A DNA stretch of 64,000 nucleotides from Protea cynaroides (lineage: Eukaryota; Streptophyta; Magnoliopsida; Proteales; Proteaceae): contig CM053276.1 of the NCBI GenBank assembly GCA_028583415.1, positions 63,097,510 through 63,161,509 of the forward strand. The letters run 5' to 3'. The position numbers were made by a program, and so were the translations under genes. Below the pieces are notes generated by a model that ran no database searches, had not been told where the DNA came from, and saw only the letters and a list, made by a program, of their open reading frames with translations. This document shows positions 22,227-33,765 of the stretch, piece by piece. Numbering within the stretch: position 1 is the first letter of the stretch; every line of letters starts with the position of its first letter.

Positions 22227-24058
22227 TTATCTGGCCTCCTTTCCTTGGCATACAGCTACTGCCTTTATCATGTATGTGGCCCCGATGCTGGGCCTCAAGG
22301 GTGAGGTTGCATTCCCTGTGCCTCCATCCTCTCCATCCTCATCGTATTTTCTTCCTTTTTCCTTTCCTACCTCTGTCCTGTAGTCATCAGGTTTGAAATT
22401 GATGGCTCGTATGCTAGGGGGAGCTGGCCTCTTTTTGTCCACATATCGTGTGAGCTTGCCTTTTCGGATCAGCTCCTCAATGGCTTCCCGAAGGTGTCGG
22501 TACTCATTTATTGTATGCCCATGCTCATTGTGAAAAGTACAGAATAAGCACAGGTTTCTTGTCCATGTGCCTAGGTTCATCCTTCCTAGTTTTCTGAACG
22601 TCGTCTAAGATTTCTCGACCAAGTAGATTTCTATTGGGGTCTTCCCTAGTAGATGGTAGTCGTCAGGAAGTTTGGGGCTTCTTCCCTTGTTATCTTTTCT
22701 CTCTTCTGCTTCTTAGATGGTTCTCCCTTAATGGGAGCATCTTTTTGCTTCTCTGCTCTTTTCTTCTCCGAGGTTGGGAGTGGCTTTTGAGCAGTTGAGT
22801 CTTTTCTGGTGGCCAAATTGGCCATTGCATACTTTTTGTAGCTCGCCTAAAGTTCTGCCAGGTATTGGCTGACTTCTTGGCCAAAGAGAAGGTCAGGTTT
22901 AGATCCCTGATACTGCCTTCAAGGGTGGTCTTATGAACTAAATTTTTGAGGCCCCTATTCTGTAAGGCCTCCAAGTTGAACCTATCAAGGAAGGCTCTGA
23001 GCATCTCGCCTTCCTCCTGGACACAGTCCCTCAGGTTATATGAAGTCTTCTTTTGCATTCGACGGCTTTGGAAATGGTTCAGGAAGCTACCGACAAGCTC
23101 ATCAAAAGAATCGATAGACCTTCTGGGAACTCTCCGCTAACAATCTTCTCAAGGTAAGAGTGGACGGTCATCTGGGCCACATTTGTCCTATCATAGGCTT
23201 TGATTGAAGGCATGGAGAAGCCTAAAGGGAGGCAAATCCTCATTATGCACTCCGATAGAGCGCTTTCCATGTTGTATGCCTATCGTGCCTGATTTAGCTG
23301 ACCTTCCTCCATTCGCTGTAAATGGCCCCTCAATTCTTGGAGCTCACGCTCTACATTTGCTGCGGTCTGATGAGGTGGGGCCTCGACTGCCGCTCTTTGC
23401 AGTCTGGCAGCATCAAGTTTCGCATGAACATCTTTATGGCGAGGTGGTAGAGGTCCCAAACGCTCCAAGATCGGGACTCTACTCACGCTCCTGTGAACAC
23501 TTGCTGTCAAAGTGCTAGAGGAGGATGCCTGACTTACACCTCATGACCCACCTGGCATAGTATCTGAAATTCTACGAGAATGATGGATTATTGATCCATG
23601 GGGTCGAGGTAGAGGCGCTATAGAGACATCTCTTAGAGCGGCACCTGCTCGTCGAGGTAGGTCCTGATTCGGCAGTGGGTCTTGATGCCCGCGAAGCTCG
23701 GACTGACTCCAATTTATTAATAGGCGTCTATTATGTTTCCTAGTATCAGGGATTGGCTGAACATATACCGCAGGGGGCTAATCCATGAGCCGCTTTGTCA
23801 GGATCTCCAGTTGGCATGCCACATTATCAAACTGCTCCCTCGTTACGTATTGAGGGGAGTTAGGAGGTGAGATTTCTGCCTCGGAGTGAAATTATCCGTA
23901 GCGGGAATCCTCGCTTCATTTGCCCCATAGGCACCCTCTTGTGGGTGTTTGGCCCTTGAGAGGTTGTTTCTTGGGGGTAGGTGTCACCTCGGGTTGTTGC
24001 TTGATGGTTGCTGGTTGGCATTCATCCACTTTTGATATTGGGTCACAACTGATGACAT
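22227..24058 (-). pseudogene. gag of Tat element
   Basis: The likely ATG is at 24056-24058 (MSSVVTQYQKWMNANQQ). Recognisable pieces follow: a helical segment (ANVERELQELRGHLQRMEEG), the gag core (LPLGFSMPSIKAYDRTNVAQ, MTVHSYLEKIVSGEFPEGLS; then LRAFLDRFNLEAL), and the zinc-binding knuckle region CTFHNEHGHTINEYRHLREA followed by IEELIRKGKLTRYV, typical of Tat gag. The knuckle's last Cys is Tyr. Stops and frameshifts separate these parts. Confidence 0.82.
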
Positions 24059-24116
24059 CCACTAGGGGAGGTGCTAAATGATGATGAACTCAAAGATATG
24101 AGTTGCTACCAAGAGT

Positions 24117-24137
24117 TCCCACAGAAGACACCAAACT
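24117..24137 (-). other. Primer-binding site of Tat element
   Basis: Directly after the 5' LTR on the minus strand, GTTTGGTGTCTTCTGTGGGAA resembles the TTTGGCGCCGTCTGTGGGAA region common in Tat elements, with two substitutions. The tRNA identity is not certain. Confidence 0.6.
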
Positions 24138-24921
24138 GTTGTCACACCGAACTGAATGGTCCTTTAGGTCACCGGATTGTCCTGCAAGGAAGTAAGGATA
24201 CCATAATGATGGTCGGGTGGTTACACCCTCTAACCACTCCAATGCCTAATAAGCTCGATGAACAAATGGTATGGAATAGACTCAAAAGGATATCCCTTTT
24301 GTCAAAGAGGATTCTGATAGCTTTCTCTATCTGAGTACAGAGGTTGAAATTTGGTCTTAATTTACTTGTGTTCTTCCTCAGATATATAGATAAGAGATGG
24401 GCTTGATTTGGAAAGTTTGCCACCTCTCCTGATAAGGTGAGTCCCCTCTAAGGGCGTGGATCACACCTACTGATTGGGAGGATCTCTCCATAATGAGTCA
24501 CTCGGAGCATGATTCCATTGTTAGATCCCTTGGATTGCTGCATGGTTAATGTGTAGCGAATCTTCCTACTTAAAGGGAGGATTTCTTGGGTAGGGCCCTC
24601 CATTGCCCATGCATATACTACTGGTGTAGGTTGTGATACCTCCCCCATTGGGCTTCATGGAGTCTTGAGGCTCCACTAATCCAAGGCTTCATCCCTCCGA
24701 GGCTCTGACCATTCGAGGTCCCGAGGCTCTGGCCCTCCGAGGTTCTGACCCCTCCCCTCGAGACGTGGTTCATTCAAGGTCGGGCTTTCCTTCCGAACCT
24801 ATCGAGGCTCCTGGGTAGATGTATCGGGATTTAGCACTTGGAATGACGATCAGTTCTAGTTAGCACATTGGATGCATTAACCATCGATAGTTTATTAAGG
24901 GGGTTGCTATCCCCCATATCA
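24138..24921 (-). repeat. 5' LTR of Tat element
   Basis: The 784-bp LTR begins TGATATGGGGGATAGC on the minus strand and ends GGTGTGACAACA. A TATA box sits at 24381-24388. It is flanked on the right by GAAAG (24922-24926), matching 13620-13624. Confidence 0.9.
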
Positions 24922-24926
24922 GAAAG
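24922..24926. repeat. Target-site duplication GAAAG, right of Tat element
   Basis: It is identical to 13620-13624 and confirms the outer limit of the element. Confidence 0.85.
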
Positions 24927-25069
24927 TAACATTAAGATGGAAATGGTGTAATGGACGTAATAGTAAAGTAATTTAAATTTGGATAGAACTTGAGCGATAG
25001 ATATTTAAGCTACCTACATATCCCAAGATAGATCCGAGAATCATGTTCGATCACTTTGGTTGGTAAAGA

Positions 25070-25260
25070 TGATAGATTCCTATAGCCACTAGTCAATCTT
25101 ATAGCTTATTTAGGTTAAGGTATTGAATAAACTTCTATAGCCGCTAGTCAAGCTCGTAGACCGTCTATTGTTTGAATAAGCTTCCAAAGCCATTAGTTAC
25201 ATTTTGGACCGCTTATGTACAAATAGACCCTCATAGCCACTAGTCAAACTAATGAGTTTC
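25070..25260. repeat. Divergent tandem repeat of about 60 bp
   Basis: Units such as TGAATAAACTTCTATAGCCG..CTAGTCAAGCTCGTAGACCG recur about four times with strong divergence. It leads into the 31-bp array downstream, which shares TGAATAAACTTCCATA, so the second may derive from part of the first. Confidence 0.65.
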
Positions 25261-25266
25261 CTATAT

Positions 25267-25417
25267 TTGAATGGACTCCCATACGCTAATGGAATGATTG
25301 AATAAACTTCCATATGCTGATGGAATGATTGAATAAACTTTCATACGTTGATGGAATGATTGAATAGGCTTCCATACGCTAATGGAATTATTAAATAGAC
25401 TTCATATGATGATGGAC
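25267..25417. repeat. 31-bp minisatellite, about five copies
   Basis: Unit TGATTGAATAAACTTCCATA plus 11 nt (TGCTGATGGAA) repeats at 25295, 25326, 25357 and 25388, with a diverged first copy at 25267. Confidence 0.85.
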
Positions 25418-26734
25418 TGTCTACGGTTGAATAGATTTGAAAATATTTAAAACAATATTTTATTATTTGATTGATTTTGGAAAAATCATGTTTAATGGTG
25501 CAATTGGATCTTCGGAACCCTATTGCAGTTGGACTAAACTTGGGTGGTAGATACCCAAGCTACCTACGTATCTTGGGATAGATCCTAGAATCAAGTCCAA
25601 ACATAGTTCAAAAATGAACTACAAACAAACTCAATTAGGTTAGTATAATTGGACTTAAAAAACTGGTAATTAGTCTGACACTAAATTAGAGCGCACTCAC
25701 GTTCTAAAGGATGAGAACCTTCCTAAAGACAGATTCATTTAAGTCTTGCTTCATTCATACATTCCATTCATTCATACATCCAAGCATGGGAATCCGTGTT
25801 TATAATTTTTGTGGAAAACCCTATGGCATAGTGGAGTGGGGAGATAAAACTATTATTACAATTCCTTCGTGGCTATAGGATACATGATAGAGGATAGGGA
25901 TTTTGTCCTATTCTAAACCCAACCCATTACTATACTAGGGATGGCAAGTGCTACGTGAATAGCCATCACTACCAATCCTGCAACAAATAATCATGGGTGC
26001 ACGATGGTCGTACCCATATAACCACATGAAAATAAAAACATACGGTTGGAAATGTTACAGTCCTGTAGAGGCAGACTGTGAGATAAAAAGAAGATAATCC
26101 CGTGTGTCTCCAATGCCATACAGTAGTGATTGGAGTTAAGATAAATCATTGCCAGAAGGATCAAAATAATATAGATCACCACAATTGTTTCCGCTAACGA
26201 TGTTGTCGGAAAAAGAACGCCAGAACCAAATCTCAGATCTCTGATCTCTATTGGACAAGAACACCAAACCAAATGTCAGATCTGGTTTTAAGAACACTGT
26301 ACCAAATCTCAGATCGCTTATGGGAGCTATCGCCAGAGTAGGAAACTCCAAGAATCAAATCGACGTTGGAGGAAAACAAAAACCATATTAATTGCAGCCG
26401 CTTAAAGCTATCGCCGGCGGTGGCTTTTCTTCTTCTCTTCTTCTCCTCTTCATCTTCTTCTTTGATTCGGTTTAACCTTTAAAAACCCTAGGTTTCCTCT
26501 CTCTTAGCCTTCTTCCCTCTCTCTCAATTTGTTTCTTAGATCGTAAAAACCAAAAATCTCATTCTTTTTCTTAGGGATTCCCTTTTATACCGAGTATCTT
26601 AAAAGACTAGTATGCCCTAATATGTTTTGAACTAATTCCTTGCGGGTCCTTCTTCTAGAATCTATTACCCCGTTATTCCATCTCTAATTCAATGGATATT
26701 TTTTATTTAATTTATTTCTTTATTTATCATTGTA

Positions 26735-26802
26735 ATTATTATTATTATTACTACTATTATTATTATGAGTAAAATTGTTATTATTATTATTATTATTATT
26801 AC

Positions 26803-26873
<71 letters not shown>

Positions 26874-26875
26874 TA
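26735..26875. repeat. (TTA)n microsatellite
   Basis: About 140 bp of ATT/TTA triplets with a few interruptions; the last 50 bp is almost perfect. Confidence 0.95.
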
Positions 26876-26939
26876 TAAATAAATTTATAGTTACTTATCT
26901 TGAGCTTTAAAGAAATTAAATTGGTTTAATTTTTGACAT

Positions 26940-27940
26940 AATTGTGGTGGGTACATATGGTAATCTAAATCTGTAATTCCCTCCTTGCAATATGAGGATG
27001 AATCATGATTAATCAATAACTGTCTCCTTGCAATAATGGGATGATTCATCTCCCATATTTAGCTCCTCTGTACAGTTTTTTCTTAATAGACACTTAAGTG
27101 ACTAATGGGTACTTGTAACTATTGGTGATATGCTTGAGTAGTCAACAAATATGTCTTGTAGGAAAGATATGCTTTTCAGGGTTTTTTTTTTCTAGAAACA
27201 AAATTTGGTAGTGTACACTCTTCTTCTCTTATATATGGAAAGAATGTTTAGCCCATTTTTCTAACATAGTTACCTGGTTTTAGTCTCTCATTCTATTTTA
27301 AATCATTTTATGTTGTTTTGTTTTTTCGACTATTGAATCTTGGGGTTAGTTTGCATTATAAACCCGGTTACATCATATAGGGAGCAAATATTGACTTTAG
27401 GATAGTGTCAACTTTGTCACATCTTAACCTTGAATATCATCTCATACAATTCTTCTATACCATTTCTCACTTAAAGTATTAACAGGTAAATGATTCTCAT
27501 TTAAGATTCTACCTTTATTTTAACAAGAAGTTTTGATCATATATACGACTTAGGTTCATAAGTCCATGAAATCATAAATTTTATAATGGTTTCTTTATGA
27601 AGTTCTTCCCATTACCATTCTCATCTGTAGTCAAAGTCTAAGCTTAATTGATGAAAAGAACTGAAAAGCATGATACATCAGAAATGATAACCAAAGAATG
27701 ACCAATCAACTGAATAATATGAAAGTTTAATTCACGTTTAGTTACTGTAAGTTAAAAAGGAAGAAAAAAAAAAACAAAAAGGAATTGAACACGTGTTTTT
27801 TCAACTTTCAACAAGAAAATTTGGATGGCGAATAGAAATTCATGTGGTATTGTAATGTGGCAACTTCAACTATTGCATGAATATTAAACGGTTTAAAGAG
27901 GCAATTGAAATCCATTCATTCATTCAACCATGAACTACTT
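26940..27940. other. Non-coding spacer; right copy of repeat block at 26955-27065
   Basis: 26955-27065 resembles 12080-12180 (CTCCTTGCAATA-TGGGATGATTCATCTCCCATATTTAGCTCC). The rest is AT-rich, with no ORF, RNA or element end that I recognise. Confidence 0.45.
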
Positions 27941-28480
27941 CTTTTTTATTTTTGGTAAATAAAGATTTTATTTAATTAAACAAAGATAATAAGCCAAGGC
28001 CTTATTGATACAAATATCATTCAACTAAGGAGTGGATAATGGCCAATATCAAGCATCCCTGAAACTTTCATGGCTTCTTTCTTGGGCAAGGGAATGCTTT
28101 AAATTATTAGCATCCCTTTAAATAAAACAAAAGGAGCAGCCATCAAAAGATTTAGAAAGATCAATAATATCCGAAACAACCAGGTGAATGAGAATATTAG
28201 TAAGATGAAGAGGATTAATGATAGATTGAATGAGACCTTTGCAGTCCAACTCCAGTACAATATTCTTGACACCAAACGATAAAGTATATTCAAGAGCCAC
28301 CCTTATTGTAAGGGCTTCACCTTCCAAGGTTGAATTAAAGCTTAAGAAACAGGATCAAGCTTGCAAATTCTTACCAAGATAGTGTCTGAAAATGAAACCA
28401 ATAACACCAAAAGAGTCCCCAAGAATGAAGGTTGCATCTATTTTAATTTTAGTAATTCTCTTCGTGGGAGGAATCCATCT
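27941..28480 (-). pseudogene. 5'-truncated LINE tail with RNase H-like domain
   Basis: Read on the minus strand, 28480 to about 28100 gives a plant RNase H-like (RVT_3 type) domain: ITKIKIDATFILGDSFGVIG, then LEGEALTIRVALEYTLSFGV and KNIVLELDCKGLIQSIINPL, with the D, E and D positions recognisable. One stop lies near 28345. Downstream is an AT-rich 3' UTR ending TTTATTTACCAAAAATAAAA, as in plant L1-type LINEs that carry such a C-terminal RNase H. A host gene copy of the same domain is the alternative. It ends abruptly against Copia sequence at 28481. Confidence 0.6.
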
Positions 28481-29395
28481 CGTCTAATTTCAATATGAAG
28501 GATATGGGTGAAGCATTCTATGTTTTAGGCATAGAAATTTACCGGGGTCGATCTAATAAGATCTTAGGATTGTCCTAGAAAGGATATATCGAGAAAATAT
28601 TGGAACGCTTTCGCATGAAGAACTATAAACCTAGTGTAGCACCTGTGATTAAAGGTGACAGACTAAGCTTGGACCAATGTCCTAAGACAATTCTAGAACA
28701 ACAAAAAATGTAGTGTCTCATATGTGTTAGGAGTCGGTAGTTTGATGTACACACAAGTTTGCACAAGGCCAAACGTCACTTTCGTAGTGGGAGTTTTAGG
28801 AAGAGTCCAGCAAGATCCTGGCATGTCACATTGGACAGTGGCAAAGAAGGTATTCAGATACCTCCAGGGTACCAAAGATCATATGTTGACATATCGATGT
28901 GTTAAAAATTTGGACTTAGTCGGATATTCAGATTTGGACTACGCTGGATGTGGTGATACAAGAAGATCCACTTCAGGATACATCTATATGCTAGTTGGAC
29001 AAGTAGTATCCTAAAAAAGTGTGAAACAACTAAAGACTGCATCTTTTACGATGGAGGCAGATGTAGTGTCATGCTATGAGGCAGTCTCTCACGCGTCATG
29101 GTTACTTCATTTTGTTATAGACCTCCAAGTTATTCCGTTTATTGAAAGCCCAATACAGATTTATTGTGACAACACCTCGATGGTTAAGTTCTCTAACAAC
29201 ACATGCTTGGTGAGTCGATGTAGACACATTGAGATTAAGTATTTTGTTGTCAAAGAGGATGTTGTAGATCATCGTGTTTCTATAAAACATATTGGTACCT
29301 CAGAGATGATAGTTGACACTTTTACTAAGGGGCTCCCACCTAATGTCTTTGTAAAACATGTGGGGTGTATGGGCTTACGTCGTTTCAGTACCTGA
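28481..29395 (+). pseudogene. Copia reverse transcriptase C-terminus and RNase H
   Basis: The fragment starts mid-RT with FNMKDMGEAFYVLGIEIYRG, then KGYIEKILERFRMKNYKPS, SLMYTQVCTRPNVTFVVGVL, VFRYLQGTKDHMLTYR, and the RNase H motifs YSDLDYAGCGDTRRSTSGYI, TMEADVVSCYEAVSHASW, IYCDNTSMVKFSNN, and HIEIKYFVVKEDVVDHRVSI. The order RT then RNase H at the 3' end of pol is that of Ty1/copia. Stops at about 28576 and 28712, a frameshift near 28720 and a TAA at 29012 break it. Everything upstream (gag, protease, integrase, most of RT) is absent. Confidence 0.9.
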
Positions 29396-29798
29396 TGTTT
29401 ATTTGAAATGTTGCAACCTTAAGTTGATTTTTTTTTAACCTTAATTGTTTTTCTGTTATTTTTAATGTAAACGCTATTATTTCTTGAAAATGACAGAAGC
29501 CCGTTGAGTACAAAGGGCATTAAGAATTGTATCCTTGAATTGACCTTGGAGTTGATTCTGAATTGATCATGGGATTGATTCACTGAAGTTTTGGGATTAC
29601 CCACATAAAGATTCAAAATGACAATTCATTGTAATACATGGACAGAAGTGACCAACATACAAAACATGTACCGCCATGATTCATGAATTGAAGTTTTCAT
29701 CTCGAATGTTTAAGGAACTTAAGTTCATGTATGGTTGTACAACGAAAGCAACAAATTAGACTCAATTGACTTGTGGCAATATGGACAAAGTGGGAGAA
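29396..29798 (+). other. 3' untranslated part and polypurine tract of Copia fragment
   Basis: Non-coding sequence leads to ATGGACAAAGTGGGAGAA at 29781-29798, the typical Copia purine tract, directly before TGTTAG. Confidence 0.75.
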
Positions 29799-30120
29799 TG
29801 TTAGACTGATGTGGCCCTATTGCCAAGTTAATCTGATACGTGTGCTTAGTGGGACCCACCTCACTTGTAACTGATCTTGATGGGAGACAGTTACAAGGAG
29901 GCATATGGAGAGGGACTCTGGTTTCTAGAAACGGTACGTGATCCATCTATTTGTATCATCTAGAAGAGAGACTGAGAAACCAGAACGCAGTTCCTAGTGA
30001 CAGTGGCAAAGGCAGTAGTAGAAACTTGATGGCAATGGCATTGAATACCTCAAGCGCTTCCGTAGTGGTTGATTCGATATTCGTTGGACTAGGACCGGCA
30101 GGAGGTATGTTAATCTCCTT
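29799..30120 (+). repeat. 3' LTR of Copia fragment (end uncertain)
   Basis: The LTR starts TGTTAGACTGATGTGGCCC right after the purine tract. I could not find a clear CA end or a target duplication, so the right limit is approximate and the LTR may be truncated. Confidence 0.55.
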
Positions 30121-30409
30121 TTATGGCTTTATGGCTGGTGACTAGGATTGGGGGAGCGTTGGGTTGGCCTACTTGTATTCTCGATTGGATGCACTGGCGA
30201 TGGGAAAGACCCTGTGCCTTGGTGGATGCTTGTTCTTCTTGGATGCAAAACCTATTTTTAAATGATTTGTATCATTTTTTTTCTTTGCTTGAAACTAACT
30301 TTCTCTTTATTACAAGCCTAGCTGTATGATTACACTGGGGTATGGGGTCCAATTGTGAGGGACAAGACCTTTACATTCCCTCAAGCATGCCACTAGTTAC
30401 TGGAGAATC

Positions 30410-30427
30410 AAATACAGAGGGAGGTAA
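30410..30427. repeat. Target-site duplication left of SINE (18 bp)
   Basis: AAATACAGAGGGAGGTAA, identical to 30675-30692. Confidence 0.9.
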
Positions 30428-30674
30428 CTCCAAGGGGGTAGTCGAGTTGGCAAGGAGCCTATGCCTCAGGAAGCGGAAAGTACTGAGTTTGACTCTTCTT
30501 ACTACCTTGGGGCCACTCACACGGGGTGTTAAGTGCTCTTTCTTTCCTGCTAAGGGTGCAAGTGAAATGGTTCTCATTCAATCTTGGAGTGACCCGGTCC
30601 ATGCTGTTGTGGGGTCAGTACGACCCACGGGATTAGTCAGGCTAAAAGTCTGGATACCCATTGTTAGCTAAAAA
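30428..30674 (+). mobile_element. tRNA-derived SINE with perfect target-site duplication
   Basis: The 247-bp element starts CTCCAAGGGGGTAGTCGAGT; TAGTCGAGTTGG near 30438 fits a pol III A box and GAGTTTGACTCTTC near 30486 fits a B box. The body contains AGTGACCCGGTCCATGCTG and GGGTCAGTACGACCCACGGG and ends in a short A tail (GTTAGCTAAAAAAA). Both sides carry the same 18-bp sequence, which marks LINE-mediated retroposition. It has no coding capacity; an apparent ORF across it is spurious. I recognise the overall type, not a named family. Confidence 0.85.
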
Positions 30675-30692
30675 AAATACAGAGGGAGGTAA
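30675..30692. repeat. Target-site duplication right of SINE (18 bp)
   Basis: Identical to 30410-30427; the first bases overlap the end of the A tail. Confidence 0.9.
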
Positions 30693-31400
30693 TGAACTCG
30701 GTTGCAAGGGTCAAGAAGATCCTGAACCACCTCCACATGGATGAAGTGAGCAATGGTGCTTTTCTCTAAGTATTTTTTAATTTCTTTGAGATTATACTAA
30801 TGTTTTATGATGCTTTTGCAAATGAGGTGGCACCCCTGGTCATTGGTGAGGGCAGTACAATTTGAGGACAAAACGGCTGATTTTTAGGTACTTCTTGTTG
30901 TCCATTCCATGTCATTCGGACAACATCCTAGGGGAGAGAGTCCACCAGCAATGGCCTTTGGGGAGTATCCTTGTGTGCCTCGTTACCCACCGAGGACGAT
31001 GTTGGAGCCAGATTATACATCTTTGGAGGATATTGTACTGTTCAATAGGGATGGGATAGATAGATCTTTGTACGTGTTGCCTAACACATGGCAAGAGTAC
31101 AGCCCCTTTATGTTCTCTGAGGTGGTGTGTCATGTGGTCACTCCATGAGGCCTTGTTATATGTTTCCAACTTTTGGCAGTTGAATTTACTTAGTCTTGAT
31201 TCATTTTGTGTGCTGATGTTCTTCCATTTACAGAACTTGCCATCCAGTTAATGCTCCATCGAGCTCTACTGTATTAGAACGTTCTTTATTAGGACACCCC
31301 ATATTCAGACCCCAATTTTGATCAATCTTTCTCGATGAAGTGAGAGAGTGTTGTTCTGTCCCTTGAGTCAGAAACACCAAAAATATAGAGTATTGGTGTA
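30693..31400. other. Unassigned stretch with a short exon-like open frame
   Basis: A plus-strand open frame at 30909-31148 (MSFGQHPRGESPPAMAFGEY then PCVPRYPPRTMLEPDYTSLE) follows a T-rich stretch and TTTTTAG. I do not recognise the product, and nothing nearby supports a gene. It may be a fragment of an element or of a gene exon. Confidence 0.25.
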
Positions 31401-33273
31401 TGTACACACTCCCAAGATGGTTAAGTTGGATTTGATGAAAACAATCACATGAAGATTTACTAACTTATACATTGAGTGTTTGATAGTAAAATTCATAATC
31501 AAGTGTCAAAGTTAAAGTGACAATTGGAATGAATAGCCAAGTAACAATTGGAATCTTCTTAACACACAAATGATCAATTGAAGATGTCCAAGTCTCAAGC
31601 TTGAAGATTAAAGCTTAAAGACCAAAGACTGGATAATGAATAATGAAGAATGAAGGTTCAAGTTTGAGGAAAGAAGAATGAAGTTCAAGATGAAAACATT
31701 GTACTTAATCAATCAGGCTACTACACTTGCACATGCACAATTTTGTGAACATGCATTACATTGCATCTTAGAAAGACCCTAGGATGAATCAAACAATCAC
31801 CCAAAATACTTAAAATAGTTGGATTTAGACTGGCTCAAAGTCCTAGGAAAATGCCTAGAAAAACATCCAAGGAAGACTTGTCAAATGAAAGAAATCAGTC
31901 AAGCACTGATCGACAGGAGCTAAAAGTCATGTTACAAGTCCAAGTTCCTCTGAGTTCTTGAAATTGAGAAAACCTCTTTGGCATCAGCCAATTAACCTAA
32001 CCAATCAACCGGAAGCTATCCACTAGAGACCAACCGGTTGATTGGTGATCGATTGGATGACCCAAAACCTTCCAACGGTCAAATTATGGCAACAGTAAAA
32101 ATAGATCCGTTAGATTGAAAAACTAAATATGTTAGGACTTTTCAAAAACCAGATTTTATGCCTATAGACAACAATTCTCAATGGTTTAAACAAGACTTTG
32201 GCAAGATTTTGAAAAATCAAAAAGGAGCATAATACTTGGCAACACAATCAAAATCAAGTGAGATCAAGCATCAATCAACTCCAACTTGTGATCTTTAGGA
32301 TTCAACTTCTCTCAACTTTAACATCCAAAGAGAAGCATCATTGTGCATTCATCTTCATCATCCATTGCACATCACAAGGAGAACTTGTCACACTCTTTCT
32401 CAATGTAATATCTTACCCTTTTTACATAAATTTTATTCATAATTGAAGGTTCCTCTTAACCTCATAAAAATTGTGTTGGTCTAATGGTATTTGGCAATAC
32501 AAGGATCCTCTTATCCATAAAAGCGTATAGGTTCATCTTGACCTTGAACAAAGATTGAATAGGTTATTCTTGACAGTGAACGAAGATTGTAAGGTTCCTC
32601 TTTACTGAAAAGATTTTATAAAAATGTATTCTTCCCCACCTAAGGAAAGAGAGTATTAGAATTCAAGCTTGGCTTGAGAACATGTGGACTAGCTTGTAGA
32701 GAGAATCCCAAGTGAACCATTGCAATTGTATTTATTTACAACACTTGGCTTAAATTATCAAAAATGTTTTAATCCACTAAAGGCAGCTTATTTACCCTCT
32801 GATCTCTAGGCTTATCTAACATAGAGGTGCTGCCTTAGGAAGCATAAACTCCGGTTTAACTTTCTCCTTCAGTGGAATCAAAGTCAGGTAAGCTCTCTTT
32901 ACCCATTTACATTTCTTTATCAGCCGCGCGCGGGTGGGGGGGGGGGGATGTAGACATTTCATTAATTTCTATTTTCTGTACATAATAACTATTCATGTTT
33001 TACCACTTTATTTAAATTTCTGTCGATGAGTGTATGGATTAAGGTACTTGTATTCCCCACCCTCTCTTAGAATAAAACAGTATAAGACCATAGGCTGGTC
33101 TACATGTACGCATTCTAATTTCATTTCATCTGCAATAGGGTAAAAATAATGTTAAGTTTATGATATATGTAAATATAAATTAACATAAAGTAGTAATTAT
33201 TAATATGTGGTTAAACTGGTAAGAACGAAGGAATACGACTTTCTAAGATGACAAAAATAGTATTCGGTATGCA
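31401..33273. other. Non-coding stretch, possibly a decayed Copia LTR; poly-G run
   Basis: Phrases such as CAACCGGTTGATTGG and AGCTTGTAGAGAGAATCCC recall long Copia (SIRE-type) LTRs, but I found no paired ends. 32937-32948 is a run of G. No gene is seen. Confidence 0.3.
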
Positions 33274-33278
33274 TTTTC
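33274..33278. repeat. Target-site duplication TTTTC, left of solo LTR
   Basis: Matches 35981-35985. Confidence 0.75.
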
Positions 33279-33765
33279 TGTCACGACCCATTTCTAGATA
33301 CGGGCGTGATACTTGGGTCGCCCGAATGGTGACCCAAACCACCCAAGATCACACTCCTGCTATGATCTACTAACCACCACACATCAGTCTAATATGCAAT
33401 ATTTAATTAAATCAGTTAAAAAATCAATAATAATAATAGTGAAAGCAATAATACTCGTAAGCAACTGGAAGCCATCTAACTTGTATTAATAACATAAATA
33501 AAACTATTGTTATCTAATGAACCATCAATTGTTTTCAAAACATATCCATAGTGTGTCTCATATACAGGTATACCAAAAAGAATAATCTGAATCCAAAACT
33601 AATATTGATAGAGTAACAATCTATTCTCTGGGTTATAACTATGTTCGGCTGATGGACCTAACCCATACTTCCTTTTATCTTCCTTCTTATATTCAGAGGT
33701 AGTTCAGACTTATTCAGGATGTTCCACCAGTGGTTAATATCATAAGAGAGAGAGGGTGCGCTACA

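Larger units (their letters stand above)
13625..24921 (-). mobile_element. Complete Tat-lineage LTR retrotransposon with antisense gene
   Basis: Minus strand, 11.3 kb. From right to left it has the 5' LTR, a TTTGGTGTCTTCTGTGGGAA primer-binding region, gag, protease, RT, RNase H followed by a second archaeal-type RNase H, integrase, a tandem array, an antisense gene on the plus strand, a purine tract and the 3' LTR. The extra RNase H, the gag knuckle form and the additional antisense ORF downstream of integrase are traits of the Tat lineage. Both LTRs and a 5-bp duplication (GAAAG) are present. By eye the LTRs differ at roughly a tenth of positions over their first 180 bp, so the insertion is old. 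All ORFs are broken. Confidence 0.92.
24927..26734. repeat. Right part of the old repeat interrupted by Tat
   Basis: Continuation of the block left of 13620. It contains two versions of CTACCTACATATCCCAAGATAGATCC.. and CTACCTACGTATCTTGGGATAGATCC.. (about 25005 and 25560), two minisatellites, and a GC-richer, promoter-like or UTR-like stretch at 26380-26560. No coding region is supported. Confidence 0.4.

Noticed and set aside
30428..30510. A functional tRNA gene
   Set aside because: A and B boxes are present but there is no cloverleaf or acceptor stem; A tail and duplications show a SINE.
30342..30671. 109-codon plus-strand ORF
   Set aside because: It spans the SINE and its flank; the SINE boundaries and duplications explain the sequence.
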